A stretch of 63,754 nucleotides of DNA, from positions 1 through 63,754 of the forward strand of contig CALUTK010000002.1 in assembly GCA_944323675.1 (NCBI GenBank), given 5' to 3'. The position numbers were made by a program, and so were the translations under genes. The stretch is from Candidatus Gastranaerophilales bacterium. Lineage in GTDB: Bacteria > Cyanobacteriota > Vampirovibrionia > Gastranaerophilales > Gastranaerophilaceae. The stretch's first letter is position 1; every line of letters begins with the position of its first letter. The notes beneath the pieces were generated by a model. That model saw only the letters and a program-made list of their open reading frames with translations. It searched no databases and was not told the origin of the DNA. Positions 1 through 8,272 of this stretch are shown here, piece after piece.

Positions 1-1025
1 ATGTTCAAAAAAGCCTGAAATCCTATTGAAAAAGTTATACCGACAGCAAGAAGTTTTCCGAACATATCAGGACACCTTGCGGCAATCAAGAAGCCTCTAT
101 GAATAAGCGTCCAGAATAAACCTATTATCAAAACGCACCCTACCCAGCCGAGTTCTTCAGCTATAATTGCGAAAATAAAGTCTGTATGACATTCCGGAAG
201 ATAGGATAATTTCTGTATAGAGCCGCCGTAGCCGACGCCAGAAAACCCGCCTGATGCAAACGCAATCAGAGATTGAATAATATTATACCCAGCGCCTTGC
301 GGATCAAGTTCCGGATGTTTCCATGTTCTCAAACGCTGCATCTGATAAGGTTTGATAATTGTTGTCGCTGCGATAATAACAGTTGTTACCATTATCGCAA
401 GACAACTAAAAAACAATTTTAAAGACCCGCCAGCAGCCAGAAACATTACAACAGATGTTGCAAGCAGCAGTATAACCATACTTAAGTTCGGCTGAACAAA
501 AATAAACCCGAGCATTATGAGAATAGGAATAAATGCAGTGACCCATTTCTGCTGATCTAAAAGATTGGCGTCGTTTTTGAATACTGACGCAAGCAGAAGA
601 ACTACTGCTGGTTTTGCAAATTCAGAAGGCTGCAATTGAAACCCGAGGATATTTATCCATCTTTTTGCACCGTTAACCGTAACACCGAGCGGTGTAAAAT
701 CTACAAGCAGCAGCAGTAAAAGAATTGCGCCAGTAAAAATCAAATTCCAATCAGCAAGTTTTTTGTAATCGTAATTTGTAAAAAACTTAAGCCCGATAAA
801 CCCGACAACAAAACAAATGAGCTGTTTTATTAAAAATTGGGCAGGATTTCCACCCTCATCCAAACATTTTGGCGCTGAAGCTGAAAAGATTGCCATAAAA
901 CCTATTATTACAAGGAAAGCAACGGTAATCAAAAGAGTCTTATCCGGTGACGAAATAATGACACTGCATATAGGTTCTTTATTCTGATATGAATTATCTT
1001 TATCCACAAATCCTTGATAAGACAT
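1..1025 (-). CDS. ftsW: FtsW/RodA/SpoVE-family peptidoglycan glycosyltransferase, 3' end beyond window
   Basis: Multi-pass membrane protein expected to polymerise lipid II into glycan strands at the septum. It opens with MSYQGFVDKDN, then a hydrophobic first segment (LLITVAFLVIIGFMAIFSAS) typical of SEDS proteins. The reading frame stays open to the left edge, where GFQAFLN is visible, the segment just before the conserved C-terminal SEDS region, so roughly the last 80-100 residues are missing. The start overlaps the end of murD by 26 bp, which indicates translational coupling in a murF-mraY-murD-ftsW operon. RodA cannot be excluded by sequence alone, but the position after murD favours FtsW. 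Confidence 0.88.
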   Translation of the reverse strand, partial: MSYQGFVDKDNSYQNKEPICSVIISSPDKTLLITVAFLVIIGFMAIFSASAPKCLDEGGNPAQFLIKQLICFVVGFIGLKFFTNYDYKKLADWNLIFTGAILLLLLLVDFTPLGVTVNGAKRWINILGFQLQPSEFAKPAVVLLLASVFKNDANLLDQQKWVTAFIPILIMLGFIFVQPNLSMVILLLATSVVMFLAAGGSLKLFFSCLAIMVTTVIIAATTIIKPYQMQRLRTWKHPELDPQGAGYNIIQSLIAFASGGFSGVGYGGSIQKLSYLPECHTDFIFAIIAEELGWVGCVLIIGLFWTLIHRGFLIAARCPDMFGKLLAVGITFSIGFQAFLN

Positions 1026-2358
1026 ATTCCTTAAACACCTTTCCTCTTTCTTCATAGCCGCTGAACATATCAAAACTTGCGCATGCCGGCGACAAAAGCA
1101 CCACATCTGGATTCAACGACATAGATTTATCAATTGCCTCCTGCAGGGTACCTTCTTTTATTATATTATTAAATCCGTTATTTTTCAGATTTTCTTCAAA
1201 ACGCTCTGTTGCTTCTCCTATCAGAACAACAGTCTGAATGTGTTTATTCACTGCGTCGCAAAATTCTTTTAAATCAGTATTTTTATCCCGTCCGCCGGCG
1301 ATTAAACATACATTTTCATTATTAAATGAATTGATTGCAACAAGCGACGCCTCCGGATTAGTGGCTTTCGAATCGTTGTAATATGTAATACCGTCTTTTT
1401 CTGCGACAAATTCCAATCTGTGTTCAGGAACCTTAAATGACATTATTGCTTCTTTTATATGCTCATTAGAAATTCCCTCAAGTTTTGCGCAAATGATTGA
1501 ACATTCAACATTTTGATAATTATGCTCACCAATCAGCGGAGTATCTTTTAAATCAATAATATGTTCTTCTTTCCCTCTGCGTTTATAATAAATTGCATCA
1601 TTTTTGACATAACAGCAGTTATCGCCAATTTCATCTCCAAAAAGAAAAACTTCTCCTGCCGCTTCTTTTGAAAATTCAAGAAGTTTTGAATCTTTAGCAT
1701 TCAATACAGAAAACGCCGGCGCCTGAGGAGTTTTAAAAATTTTCGCTTTTGCCTTGAAATAATTTTCCAATCCTGCGTGCCAATCAATATGATCCGGCGT
1801 AAAGTTAGTCCAGACGGAAATCTGCGGCTGGAAAGAATTTGAATATTCCAGCTGGAATGAACTGCATTCGCAGACAAAGTAATCAATTGATGAGTCGTCG
1901 ATTAAATCGCACGGTGGTTTTCCGTAATTCCCGCACGGTTCAGCTTTGTATTCGCTGTTTAGAATATGCGCGGTCAACGCTGTTGTAGTAGTTTTTCCGT
2001 TTGTTCCGGTAATCGCAATAAAAGGCTTTCCTGTTTGCGAGGCTGCAAGTTCTATTTCAGAAATTACCTTAATTTTTTCATCCGCAAGACGTTTCATAAT
2101 ATCACTATGCGGAGGAATACCCGGACTTGTAACAGCAATATAAGAATCCTTTATAAATTCATCGCTGTGTCCGCCGAATTCTATTTTTATCCCAAGAGAT
2201 AGTAATTCTTCTTTTTTCTCTTTATCATCCGGCTTTTCTTCTCTGAATTCAGTTATAAAAACATCAGCCCCGTGGCGGTTAAGATATTTTGCGGCAGAAA
2301 TCCCGCTTTTTGAAAATCCTAATATTAAAACTTTTCTGTCAAACCAGTTTGTCAACAT
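1000..2358 (-). CDS. murD: UDP-N-acetylmuramoylalanine--D-glutamate ligase
   Basis: Cytoplasmic Mur ligase that adds D-glutamate to UDP-MurNAc-L-Ala using ATP. The P-loop GTNGKTTTT lies near residue 118, followed by the Mur-ligase central domain (HIDWH, NDSKATNPEAS) and a C-terminal domain with AGGRDKNTD; the length of 452 residues is normal. The ATG at 2358 was chosen over a GTG four codons upstream because the GTG lies inside the GAGGTG ribosome binding site, which is about 9 nt before this ATG. It begins 2 bp after the mraY stop codon and overlaps ftsW at its end. Confidence 0.95.
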   Translation of the reverse strand: MLTNWFDRKVLILGFSKSGISAAKYLNRHGADVFITEFREEKPDDKEKKEELLSLGIKIEFGGHSDEFIKDSYIAVTSPGIPPHSDIMKRLADEKIKVISEIELAASQTGKPFIAITGTNGKTTTTALTAHILNSEYKAEPCGNYGKPPCDLIDDSSIDYFVCECSSFQLEYSNSFQPQISVWTNFTPDHIDWHAGLENYFKAKAKIFKTPQAPAFSVLNAKDSKLLEFSKEAAGEVFLFGDEIGDNCCYVKNDAIYYKRRGKEEHIIDLKDTPLIGEHNYQNVECSIICAKLEGISNEHIKEAIMSFKVPEHRLEFVAEKDGITYYNDSKATNPEASLVAINSFNNENVCLIAGGRDKNTDLKEFCDAVNKHIQTVVLIGEATERFEENLKNNGFNNIIKEGTLQEAIDKSMSLNPDVVLLSPACASFDMFSGYEERGKVFKEYVLSRICG

Positions 2359-2359
2359 A

Positions 2360-3340
2360 CTACAATACACCTCTTGCCGTTAGATAGAATAATGTTAAAG
2401 CAAAAACCGACAACAGTGCCGAAACAATTGCAAAAACAACTACAATTTTTTTCTCGCTCCACCCGCAAAGCTCAAAATGATGGTGGATAGGCGACATCTT
2501 GAAAACTCTTTTCCCTGTTGTTTTAAAACTTATAACCTGAATAATAACGGAGAGCGTTTCCATTACAAAAAGACCGCCTAAGAAAATGAGGAGGAATTCA
2601 AACTTACTTACAACGGCCAGAGTACCTAACAGCCCGCCGATAGCAAGAGAACCTGTATCTCCCATAAATACCTGAGCCTTTGGTTTATTATATTTAAGAA
2701 ATCCGAATAAAGCACCGGCAACTGCTGCAGAAATAATTGCGACTTCCGGATGTCCGCTGAAAAGCGCGATTAATGAGATTGCCGCGAACGGAAACATGCC
2801 GGTAGATGCCGCAAGCCCGTCCAGTCCGTCGGTTAAATTATAAGCATTAGACGCACCTGTTATTACAAAAACAGCAAACACAGGATAAAACCATTTTAAA
2901 TCAAAATCATAAGAAAGAACGGAAAAAGTCGTTCCTTGAGAATAGGTCATCATAACATATATGGTCGGAAGAAGCGCAATTGCAATCTGCCGGAGTAATT
3001 TTCCTCTTGCAGAAAGCCCGTCGTTTGCCCGCCCTTTTATTTTAAGATAATCATCCTGAAATCCGGCAAATGTGTAAAATATCAGAGTTATAAGTATGAT
3101 AATAGCCTCTTTAGAAAATCTCTGAGCCAGAAATAGAGCTATAATTGACGCGATTATAATTGCAAGAATTATAAATACACCGCCGGTTGTAGGGGTTCCC
3201 TGTTTTTTTGCGTGAGCTTCCGGAGCACAGTCTTTTACATACTGCCCTATCATTTTTTTCTTCAAAAAATCTATATAAGGAACACCGAATAACAAACATA
3301 AAATCATTGACAGCAAAAATGCCACCGCTAACATTATCAT
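2360..3340 (-). CDS. mraY: Phospho-N-acetylmuramoyl-pentapeptide transferase
   Basis: Integral membrane enzyme that transfers phospho-MurNAc-pentapeptide to undecaprenyl phosphate, making lipid I. About ten hydrophobic segments are visible. MraY signatures are present in order: QGTPTTGG near residue 47, the catalytic aspartates in FQDDYLK near 95-100, NLTDGLDGLA near 168, GDTGSLAIGG, and the HHHFE motif near the C-terminus. The 326-residue length fits the family. The start overlaps the murF stop by 4 bp (ATGA type), so translation is probably coupled. Confidence 0.96.
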   Translation of the reverse strand: MIMLAVAFLLSMILCLLFGVPYIDFLKKKMIGQYVKDCAPEAHAKKQGTPTTGGVFIILAIIIASIIALFLAQRFSKEAIIILITLIFYTFAGFQDDYLKIKGRANDGLSARGKLLRQIAIALLPTIYVMMTYSQGTTFSVLSYDFDLKWFYPVFAVFVITGASNAYNLTDGLDGLAASTGMFPFAAISLIALFSGHPEVAIISAAVAGALFGFLKYNKPKAQVFMGDTGSLAIGGLLGTLAVVSKFEFLLIFLGGLFVMETLSVIIQVISFKTTGKRVFKMSPIHHHFELCGWSEKKIVVVFAIVSALLSVFALTLFYLTARGVL

Positions 3341-4692
3341 ACTCTAACTTCTCCCTTAATGTGCCCGATAATCTCTTCAAACTTCATACTTCTTGAAGCC
3401 TTTAAGAATATTGTATTCCCTGCATTTATATTCGCAAGTATAAAATCGGAAACTTCTCTGTTATTTTCAAAATTCTTTACATAAAAACCTTTTGCGGAAA
3501 GTTCGTCCCCGATTTTTGCGGCAAGGTGCCCTACTGTAAGATATTTAACTCCTTTTGGAGAAACCTCTGCTAAATATCTGCCGACCCCTCTATGGAGTTC
3601 TTCTTCCATATCGCCGAGTTCACCCATATCACCGACGACTACGACAGGGTTCTCATAAAGTTTTACAAATGTTGAAACCGCCGCCTTCATTGAATCAGGA
3701 TTTGCGTTGTAGCTGTCGTTAATGATTTTATAACCGTTTACCTCTTCAATTTCCCAGCGCTTTTCAATAGGTTTATAAGCCGCAAGCCCGAGGCGAATTT
3801 CGTCATAAGACATATTCAATTTAATCCCTAGATTAATTGCAGACAGGGAATTTTCTATATTGTAATCCCCTTCTACATTAAGTTCATATTCTCTTTCTTT
3901 ATAGATGAATTTTGAATAAGAAGGGCGTCTTTCCAAAACTTCAACATCTGCCAGTGAATAATAAATCTTTTCACCTTTAAAATCTGCGAACTTTTTAATC
4001 CTTTCGTTATTCTGCGCAATGAAAGTTCCGTTTTCTTTCAAATGGTTAACTATTTCGCATTTAGCTTTTGCAATATTATCAAGGCTTCCGAGGCGTCCGA
4101 TGTGGGCAGAACCGGCGTTTGTGATAATCGCGAAATCAGGCTCGGCATATTTTGATAAAAGTTCAATTTCGCCGAATCCGCGCATCCCCATTTCAATAAT
4201 CAAAACCTCACAATCTTCAGGCATTGAAAGAACTGTCTGGCAGAAACCGATTTCGTTATTGTGGTTTGAAAAAGTTTTATGGACTTTAAATTTTTCGCCC
4301 AATACAGAGGCAACAATTTCTTTTGTTGTGGTTTTGCCGGAACTTCCCGTGATAGCCACAACTTTAGGGTTAATTTTATTTTTATAAAAATTTGCAAGTT
4401 TTAAGTAAGCGCAAAGTGTATCTGTCACTTTCAAGACAATTTTTGCATTATCAGGGTACTCATCTCTTGTCACAAAACATCCTGCGGCACCTGAATCTAT
4501 AGCATTTTGAAGGAACTTTTCCCCGTCAAAACTTGCACCTTTTAAAGGGAGGTAAAGTTCCCCTTCTTTTATTGTTCTCGTATCAGTCGACAACTTGAAA
4601 TCGTCACTTCCACAATTATTTTTTATTAATTTGGCTCCTGTTGCCTTTAAAATCTCATCCAATTTAAACATCATATAATAATCATACTTCAA
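3337..4692 (-). CDS. murF: UDP-N-acetylmuramoyl-tripeptide--D-alanyl-D-alanine ligase
   Basis: Cytoplasmic ligase adding D-Ala-D-Ala to UDP-MurNAc-tripeptide, the last soluble step before MraY. The P-loop GSSGKTTTKE lies near residue 116; NDSYNANPDSM and VVGDMGELG are characteristic of MurF. The 451-residue length is typical. The start is uncertain: no clear ribosome binding site precedes 4692, and ATGs at residues 7 and 8 (MMFKLDEIL) fit the usual family N-terminus better, so the protein may be 6-7 residues shorter. It is the first gene of the murF-mraY-murD-ftsW run and is transcribed away from rplU. Confidence 0.94.
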   Translation of the reverse strand: MKYDYYMMFKLDEILKATGAKLIKNNCGSDDFKLSTDTRTIKEGELYLPLKGASFDGEKFLQNAIDSGAAGCFVTRDEYPDNAKIVLKVTDTLCAYLKLANFYKNKINPKVVAITGSSGKTTTKEIVASVLGEKFKVHKTFSNHNNEIGFCQTVLSMPEDCEVLIIEMGMRGFGEIELLSKYAEPDFAIITNAGSAHIGRLGSLDNIAKAKCEIVNHLKENGTFIAQNNERIKKFADFKGEKIYYSLADVEVLERRPSYSKFIYKEREYELNVEGDYNIENSLSAINLGIKLNMSYDEIRLGLAAYKPIEKRWEIEEVNGYKIINDSYNANPDSMKAAVSTFVKLYENPVVVVGDMGELGDMEEELHRGVGRYLAEVSPKGVKYLTVGHLAAKIGDELSAKGFYVKNFENNREVSDFILANINAGNTIFLKASRSMKFEEIIGHIKGEVRV

Positions 4693-4733
4693 AAAATTTT
4701 GATGAGTAAAAAGTTAATAAATATTAATACTAC

Positions 4734-4762
4734 TTGACATTCAGGCTTTAGCAAAAGATAAT
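4734..4762 (+). promoter_or_regulatory. Sigma-70 promoter of rplU-rpmA
   Basis: TTGACA at 4734-4739 and GATAAT at 4757-4762 are separated by exactly 17 bp, a near-consensus housekeeping promoter. Transcription would start near 4769 and give a leader of about 105 nt before rplU. It lies in the 180-bp gap between the divergent murF and rplU genes. Confidence 0.85.
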
Positions 4763-4768
4763 ATTTGT

Positions 4769-4874
4769 ACGTATTACTATGGGTAAATCGTTTATAAAGC
4801 CGGTGGCGCCGCTAAGGAAATAAGCCTACAGACCGCGCAGCCGCTACGAGACCCGCAATTGAAAGGAAAAAATA
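4769..4874 (+). promoter_or_regulatory. GC-rich 5' leader of rplU
   Basis: This untranslated stretch is much richer in G+C than other intergenic DNA here and contains GCCGCTA twice (within 4808-4850), plus the self-complementary GGCGCC. Ribosomal protein operons often have structured leaders bound by their own product. An autoregulatory role is an inference; no known leader class was matched. Confidence 0.35.
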
Positions 4875-5231
4875 ATGTACGCAATTGTTGAAACAGGCGG
4901 TAAACAATACCCCGTTGAAGAAGGTCGTTATATCGACGTTGAATTATTAGATGCCGAAAAAGACAGCAAAATCGTTTTCGACAAAATCGTTATGATTGTA
5001 AACGGTAAAAAATCTAAAGTAGGACAGCCTTATGTTGAAGGCGCTTCTGCAGAAGGTACAGTTTTGGCTCACGACAAAGCAAAGAAAATTATCGTTTTCA
5101 AACAGAGACCTAAAAAAGGTTACAGAAAAAAACAAGGACACAGACAAGGCTTTACAAGAGTAATGATTAACAAAATCAGAACATCTGCTCAGAAAAAAGC
5201 CGCTGAAGCTGCAGAAAACGCTGAAGCGTAA
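4875..5231 (+). CDS. rplU: 50S ribosomal protein L21
   Basis: Large-subunit ribosomal protein that binds 23S rRNA. The N-terminus [17 protein letters not shown] and the basic segment [15 protein letters not shown]-like region near residues 77-92 are diagnostic of L21. At 118 residues it is slightly longer than the usual 103 because of an Ala/Glu-rich tail ([12 protein letters not shown]). The ribosome binding site GAAAGGAAAA precedes the ATG. It is followed by rpmA, the standard L21-L27 pair. Confidence 0.97.
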   Translation: MYAIVETGGKQYPVEEGRYIDVELLDAEKDSKIVFDKIVMIVNGKKSKVGQPYVEGASAEGTVLAHDKAKKIIVFKQRPKKGYRKKQGHRQGFTRVMINKIRTSAQKKAAEAAENAEA

Positions 5232-5262
5232 AAATCCACCCGGCGGATACCGCGGGGAAAAA

Positions 5263-5348
5263 GATTTTCAGACAAGGTGACATGCAAGTCTTGAAAATCA
5301 AAAACGAGGGAAACCTCAATTCATAAAAATTCTGAAACCATTCAGAAT
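5263..5348 (+). promoter_or_regulatory. Three consecutive stem-loops between rplU and rpmA
   Basis: The 151-bp spacer contains three separate inverted repeats. Arms GATTTTCAGAC (5263-5273) and GTCTTGAAAATC (5288-5299) pair with one bulge. GAGG (5306-5309) and CCTC (5314-5317) enclose a GAAA tetraloop. ATTCTGAA (5329-5336) and TTCAGAAT (5341-5348) are perfect arms around ACCA. None is followed by a T-tract, so they are not simple terminators. RNA processing, stability or translational control of L27 are possible roles, all inferred. Confidence 0.6.
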
Positions 5349-5382
5349 AACAGAATAAGAAATAACAATAGGAGATAAAACA

Positions 5383-5637
5383 ATGGCACATAAGAAAGGT
5401 ATGGGATCCACCCGTAACGGTCGTGACTCCGAAGCGAAGCGTTTAGGCGTTAAGAAATTCGGCGGCGAAATCGTTAAAGCCGGCAATATCTTAGTTCGTC
5501 AGCGCGGAACTAAAGTTCACCCTGGCAACAACGTCGGTATAGGTTCTGATGACACTTTATTCGCTCTCATAGACGGTAAAGTTCAGTTTGAATCACACAG
5601 ACGCGACAGAAAACAGGTAAGCGTTTACGCGGTGTAA
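5383..5637 (+). CDS. rpmA: 50S ribosomal protein L27
   Basis: Small ribosomal protein whose N-terminus reaches the peptidyl transferase centre. It begins [17 protein letters not shown] and contains [15 protein letters not shown], both diagnostic. At 84 residues it is the standard length. It has no cleavable N-terminal extension of the type seen in Firmicutes and processed by Prp. The ribosome binding site AGGAGAT lies just upstream. It is second in the rplU-rpmA operon and is followed by a strong terminator. Confidence 0.98.
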   Translation: MAHKKGMGSTRNGRDSEAKRLGVKKFGGEIVKAGNILVRQRGTKVHPGNNVGIGSDDTLFALIDGKVQFESHRRDRKQVSVYAV

Positions 5638-5656
5638 ATTTTCCTGAAAAGTTAAG

Positions 5657-5692
5657 AAAAGCCTCTCTCTTGTAATAAGAGAGAGGCTTTTT
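5657..5692. terminator. Intrinsic terminator, probably bidirectional
   Basis: GCCTCTCTCTT and AAGAGAGAGGC form a perfect 11-bp stem, with an A-tract on the left and TTTTT on the right. It lies between the convergent rpmA and the minus-strand gene at 5697-6056 and can terminate both. Confidence 0.93.
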
Positions 5693-5696
5693 CAAT

Positions 5697-6056
5697 TTAT
5701 GCCAGCGTTTGTCCTTTTTTCTTATTGTCCATAGCGACATCAAAAACGCTAGTGTCCATTGTAATCACTTGCCCATGACTATGCTCTTGCTGATTTTTAG
5801 AGGACATTTCTGCATCCTGAACCCCAGCCGCCTCATTAACCTGAGCCCGCTCATTCTTTGCAAGTAAATTCGTATAATTTTTACCCTCCAATTTAGCTGC
5901 AAATATGGATAATTCTTTATTTCCAAATGCAGCAATATTCGCAAGAGGGACAACGGTTCTACCATTTAATTCCTTATTTCCGTCACACAGCTTAATCATA
6001 TCTTCGGGTTTAAAACCCGGGAAAGCGGTGTAAATAGCCCCTACAGTAATTGTCAT
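5697..6056 (-). CDS. Orphan 119-residue protein, function unknown
   Basis: Family not recognised. The protein is soluble, without signal peptide or membrane segment. It begins MTITVGAIYTAFPGFKPEDM, has a short hydrophobic middle (VVPLANIAAFG) and a polar C-terminal half rich in Asn, Gln and Lys. The start is well supported: AAGGAGAT lies 5-6 nt before the ATG. It stands alone, convergent with rpmA and sharing its terminator. A (CCTAT)6 repeat lies about 85-115 bp upstream of its start, where a promoter could be. Confidence 0.7.
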   Translation of the reverse strand: MTITVGAIYTAFPGFKPEDMIKLCDGNKELNGRTVVPLANIAAFGNKELSIFAAKLEGKNYTNLLAKNERAQVNEAAGVQDAEMSSKNQQEHSHGQVITMDTSVFDVAMDNKKKGQTLA

Positions 6057-6140
6057 CCAAATCTCCTTTCCTTAACTTTAACTATATATTGATAAAGTTT
6101 TTTCAGAAATAAAGATTGCTATGCACTCACCCCACCCCAT

Positions 6141-6170
6141 CCTATCCTATCCTATCCTATCCTATCCTAT
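6141..6170. repeat. Tandem pentanucleotide (CCTAT)6
   Basis: Six uninterrupted copies of CCTAT, preceded by a partial CCAT copy. They lie in the gap between the GNAT-like gene (ending at 6228) and the start of the orphan gene at 6056. Perfect pentamer arrays are prone to slipped-strand length change. Confidence 0.95.
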
Positions 6171-6227
6171 GAGGCATTATAGCCAGGTTTCAGGCTTTTT
6201 TAAATTTGTTTTTACATTTCGTTACAA

Positions 6228-7214
6228 TCAATTTGCAGAAACTCTGTTTTCACCGAATAAAAATACTTGCAGCGCGTTTTCTGTCTGCTTTACAGGTTTA
6301 TAAAAATCTTTTATAAGCACGTGCTGTGTCTGGATACAATTAAACCCGCGATTCTTTAAGTATTCTTCAAACGCGTCAGATGTTTTTGTATACTTTTTCT
6401 GTTTCACAAATGCATAAAACGACGATTTCCGCGCAGAGATTTCTCTCAGTGCAAAACATAAGATTTCATCATACGAAAGATTGTAGCCATCATTTGCAGA
6501 AATATCAATTATAAAATTCAAATTATCGTTCGTTGTAATCGAAAGATATGCAATAATTCTTTTCTTCTGAGGTTCTTCCAGTACATATCGGTTTTTATAG
6601 AAATTTGTAAAACCTTCAAAAAACGGTGTCTTATATTCATTTTTATCCCGTTCCAGAGATGGTCTGAAAAGACTGTTTAATTCCCCGTTAAAAAGCCGGC
6701 TGACCTGTTTTGCGTCTGAATTCTGGCAGGGACGGAAATTCGCGGGATGGATATCTCCGGATTGGAAATTTTCTATTTTCCAGAGGCTTTCGCTGGCACA
6801 GTGCCGGAAGCCGCACCCTTGCGAGAAAAGCTGCAAAAGTTCTTCGTGCGATTCATCAACCATTACACAAAAAGAAACAGCCCCGCGCGCACCGTATCTT
6901 GCTATTACAAATTCAACAAGCTGCTGTCCCGCTTCATAATAATTATTTCCGAAAATCAGCCTCGAAATATTAATCTTATACGGATTTCCCATCGTCGGCA
7001 CCACTGTAATAAGTCCGAGAATTTCCTTATCATCACAGAGGACATAGGATTCAGGCAGAAATTTATATTTCAAAGGCAGCATAGTATGAAGCATTGTAAA
7101 TGCCTCATTGCGTAAATCTCCCGTGAATTTGTCATACTCGTTGTTGTCAAGATATTCAATCATTTTACGGATTTTTGGAATATCAAGACAACTTAATCTT
7201 CTGATGCGCGTCAT
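6228..7214 (-). CDS. GNAT-like acetyltransferase-fold protein
   Basis: Probable soluble N-acetyltransferase-fold protein of 328 residues. The pattern of two alpha/beta units is GNAT-like: ESYVLCDDKEILGLITVVP in the first half and KKRIIAYLSITTNDN in the second; the substrate is unknown. The frame extends upstream to 7433, but that part overlaps the divergent dehydrogenase. The ATG at 7214 was chosen because a TATAAT box ends exactly 6 bp before it and no ribosome binding site is present, suggesting a leaderless mRNA. The GNAT assignment is moderate; a canonical acetyl-CoA loop (Q/RxxGxG/A) is not clear. Confidence 0.6.
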   Translation of the reverse strand: MTRIRRLSCLDIPKIRKMIEYLDNNEYDKFTGDLRNEAFTMLHTMLPLKYKFLPESYVLCDDKEILGLITVVPTMGNPYKINISRLIFGNNYYEAGQQLVEFVIARYGARGAVSFCVMVDESHEELLQLFSQGCGFRHCASESLWKIENFQSGDIHPANFRPCQNSDAKQVSRLFNGELNSLFRPSLERDKNEYKTPFFEGFTNFYKNRYVLEEPQKKRIIAYLSITTNDNLNFIIDISANDGYNLSYDEILCFALREISARKSSFYAFVKQKKYTKTSDAFEEYLKNRGFNCIQTQHVLIKDFYKPVKQTENALQVFLFGENRVSAN

Positions 7215-7220
7215 ACTATT

Positions 7221-7249
7221 ATTATAATATTTTTTTTGCGCGTTCGCAA
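7221..7249 (-). promoter_or_regulatory. Promoter with -10 box 6 bp before ATG (GNAT-like gene)
   Basis: On the minus strand TTGCGA (7249-7244), a 17-bp spacer and TATAAT (7226-7221) are followed by 6 nt and then the ATG at 7214. The predicted transcript would begin at or within a base of the start codon. The 67-bp divergent gap to 7282 must also hold the promoter of the dehydrogenase pair. Confidence 0.6.
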
Positions 7250-7281
7250 GGTTTATGTTAAAATTTATTTGAGGACGAAGT

Positions 7282-8262
7282 ATGAAAATAGCAGTTATTG
7301 AAAATGATAAAATTGTTGTAAAAGATACGGAACGCCTGACACTTGCAGGGCGTGAGGGTGCAATTGTGAAGGTTCTCGGAAGCGGACTCTGCGGCTCTGA
7401 TATTGTCAAATTCAGAGAACACTTAAGCGGCAACGGAACCGTTCTCGGCCACGAAATTGTTGCTCAGATAATTGAGATTAATTCAGAAACATCTTTTAAA
7501 TCAGGCGATAAAATAGTTACATCTCACCATATTCCGTGCGGTACCTGTAATTACTGCAAACACGGAAATGTATCTATGTGCAAACATTTTAAAAGCACCA
7601 ATATAAAACCGGGCGGATTTAGCGAATATGTTTATCTTTCGGAAGAGCATCTGCAAAATGTCGCACACCTTATTCCGTCAAATCTCACGGAAATTGAAGC
7701 GTCTTTTTATGAACCTCTCGGCTGCTGTGTGAGAGCAGTTAAACGCGCAAACCTTATGAAAGATTCTAAAGTCCTTGTAGTTGGTTTAGGGTCAATCGGA
7801 ATTCTTATGTCTCAGGCTTTAAAAGCTTTCGGGATGGAGGTTACAGGATGTGACCTTTTGCCTGAAAGAATTGATTTTTTGAATAATCTGGGGATTAACG
7901 CATTTGATTCACGTGAACTTGCGGATAATGAAGATTTTGATGCTGTATTTATGACATCGGGGGCGGATAAAGCGATTGACGTTGCCCTGAAAAATATCAG
8001 AAGCGGCGGAACAATTCTTGTATTTTCAAGCACTCCTAAAAATACAGGCTACAGCAATAATGAAATTTATTATAGAGAACTCACTGTTCTCGGAAGCTAT
8101 TCGCCATCGCCTGCGGATTTAAAGGATTCGCTTGAGCTTCTGCGCGACGGCAAGGTAATTGTTAAGAATATGTCGACGGTTTACAGCCTGAATGATATAC
8201 AAAAAGCTTTTGATGATACAATTAATAACAGAATTATGAAAGCTTATATAAAAATCGGATAA
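7282..8262 (+). CDS. Zinc-dependent medium-chain alcohol/polyol dehydrogenase
   Basis: NAD(P)-dependent oxidoreductase of the sorbitol/threonine dehydrogenase branch, 326 residues. The catalytic zinc site is seen in GLCGSD near residue 38 and GHE near 57; the structural zinc loop is CGTCNYCKHGNVSMC (four Cys, residues about 88-102). The nucleotide-binding Rossmann motif is VVGLGSIG near 162. The start ATG follows GAGGACGAAGT. It is separated by only 10 bp from a second dehydrogenase of the same superfamily, so the pair probably acts on one substrate or pathway, which cannot be named. Confidence 0.85.
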   Translation: MKIAVIENDKIVVKDTERLTLAGREGAIVKVLGSGLCGSDIVKFREHLSGNGTVLGHEIVAQIIEINSETSFKSGDKIVTSHHIPCGTCNYCKHGNVSMCKHFKSTNIKPGGFSEYVYLSEEHLQNVAHLIPSNLTEIEASFYEPLGCCVRAVKRANLMKDSKVLVVGLGSIGILMSQALKAFGMEVTGCDLLPERIDFLNNLGINAFDSRELADNEDFDAVFMTSGADKAIDVALKNIRSGGTILVFSSTPKNTGYSNNEIYYRELTVLGSYSPSPADLKDSLELLRDGKVIVKNMSTVYSLNDIQKAFDDTINNRIMKAYIKIG

Positions 8263-8272
8263 AAGGTAAAAA

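Noticed and set aside
6228-7433. Longer version of the GNAT-like gene beginning at 7433
   Set aside because: The extra 73 residues overlap the divergent dehydrogenase start and lack family character; a TATAAT box lies just before the ATG at 7214.
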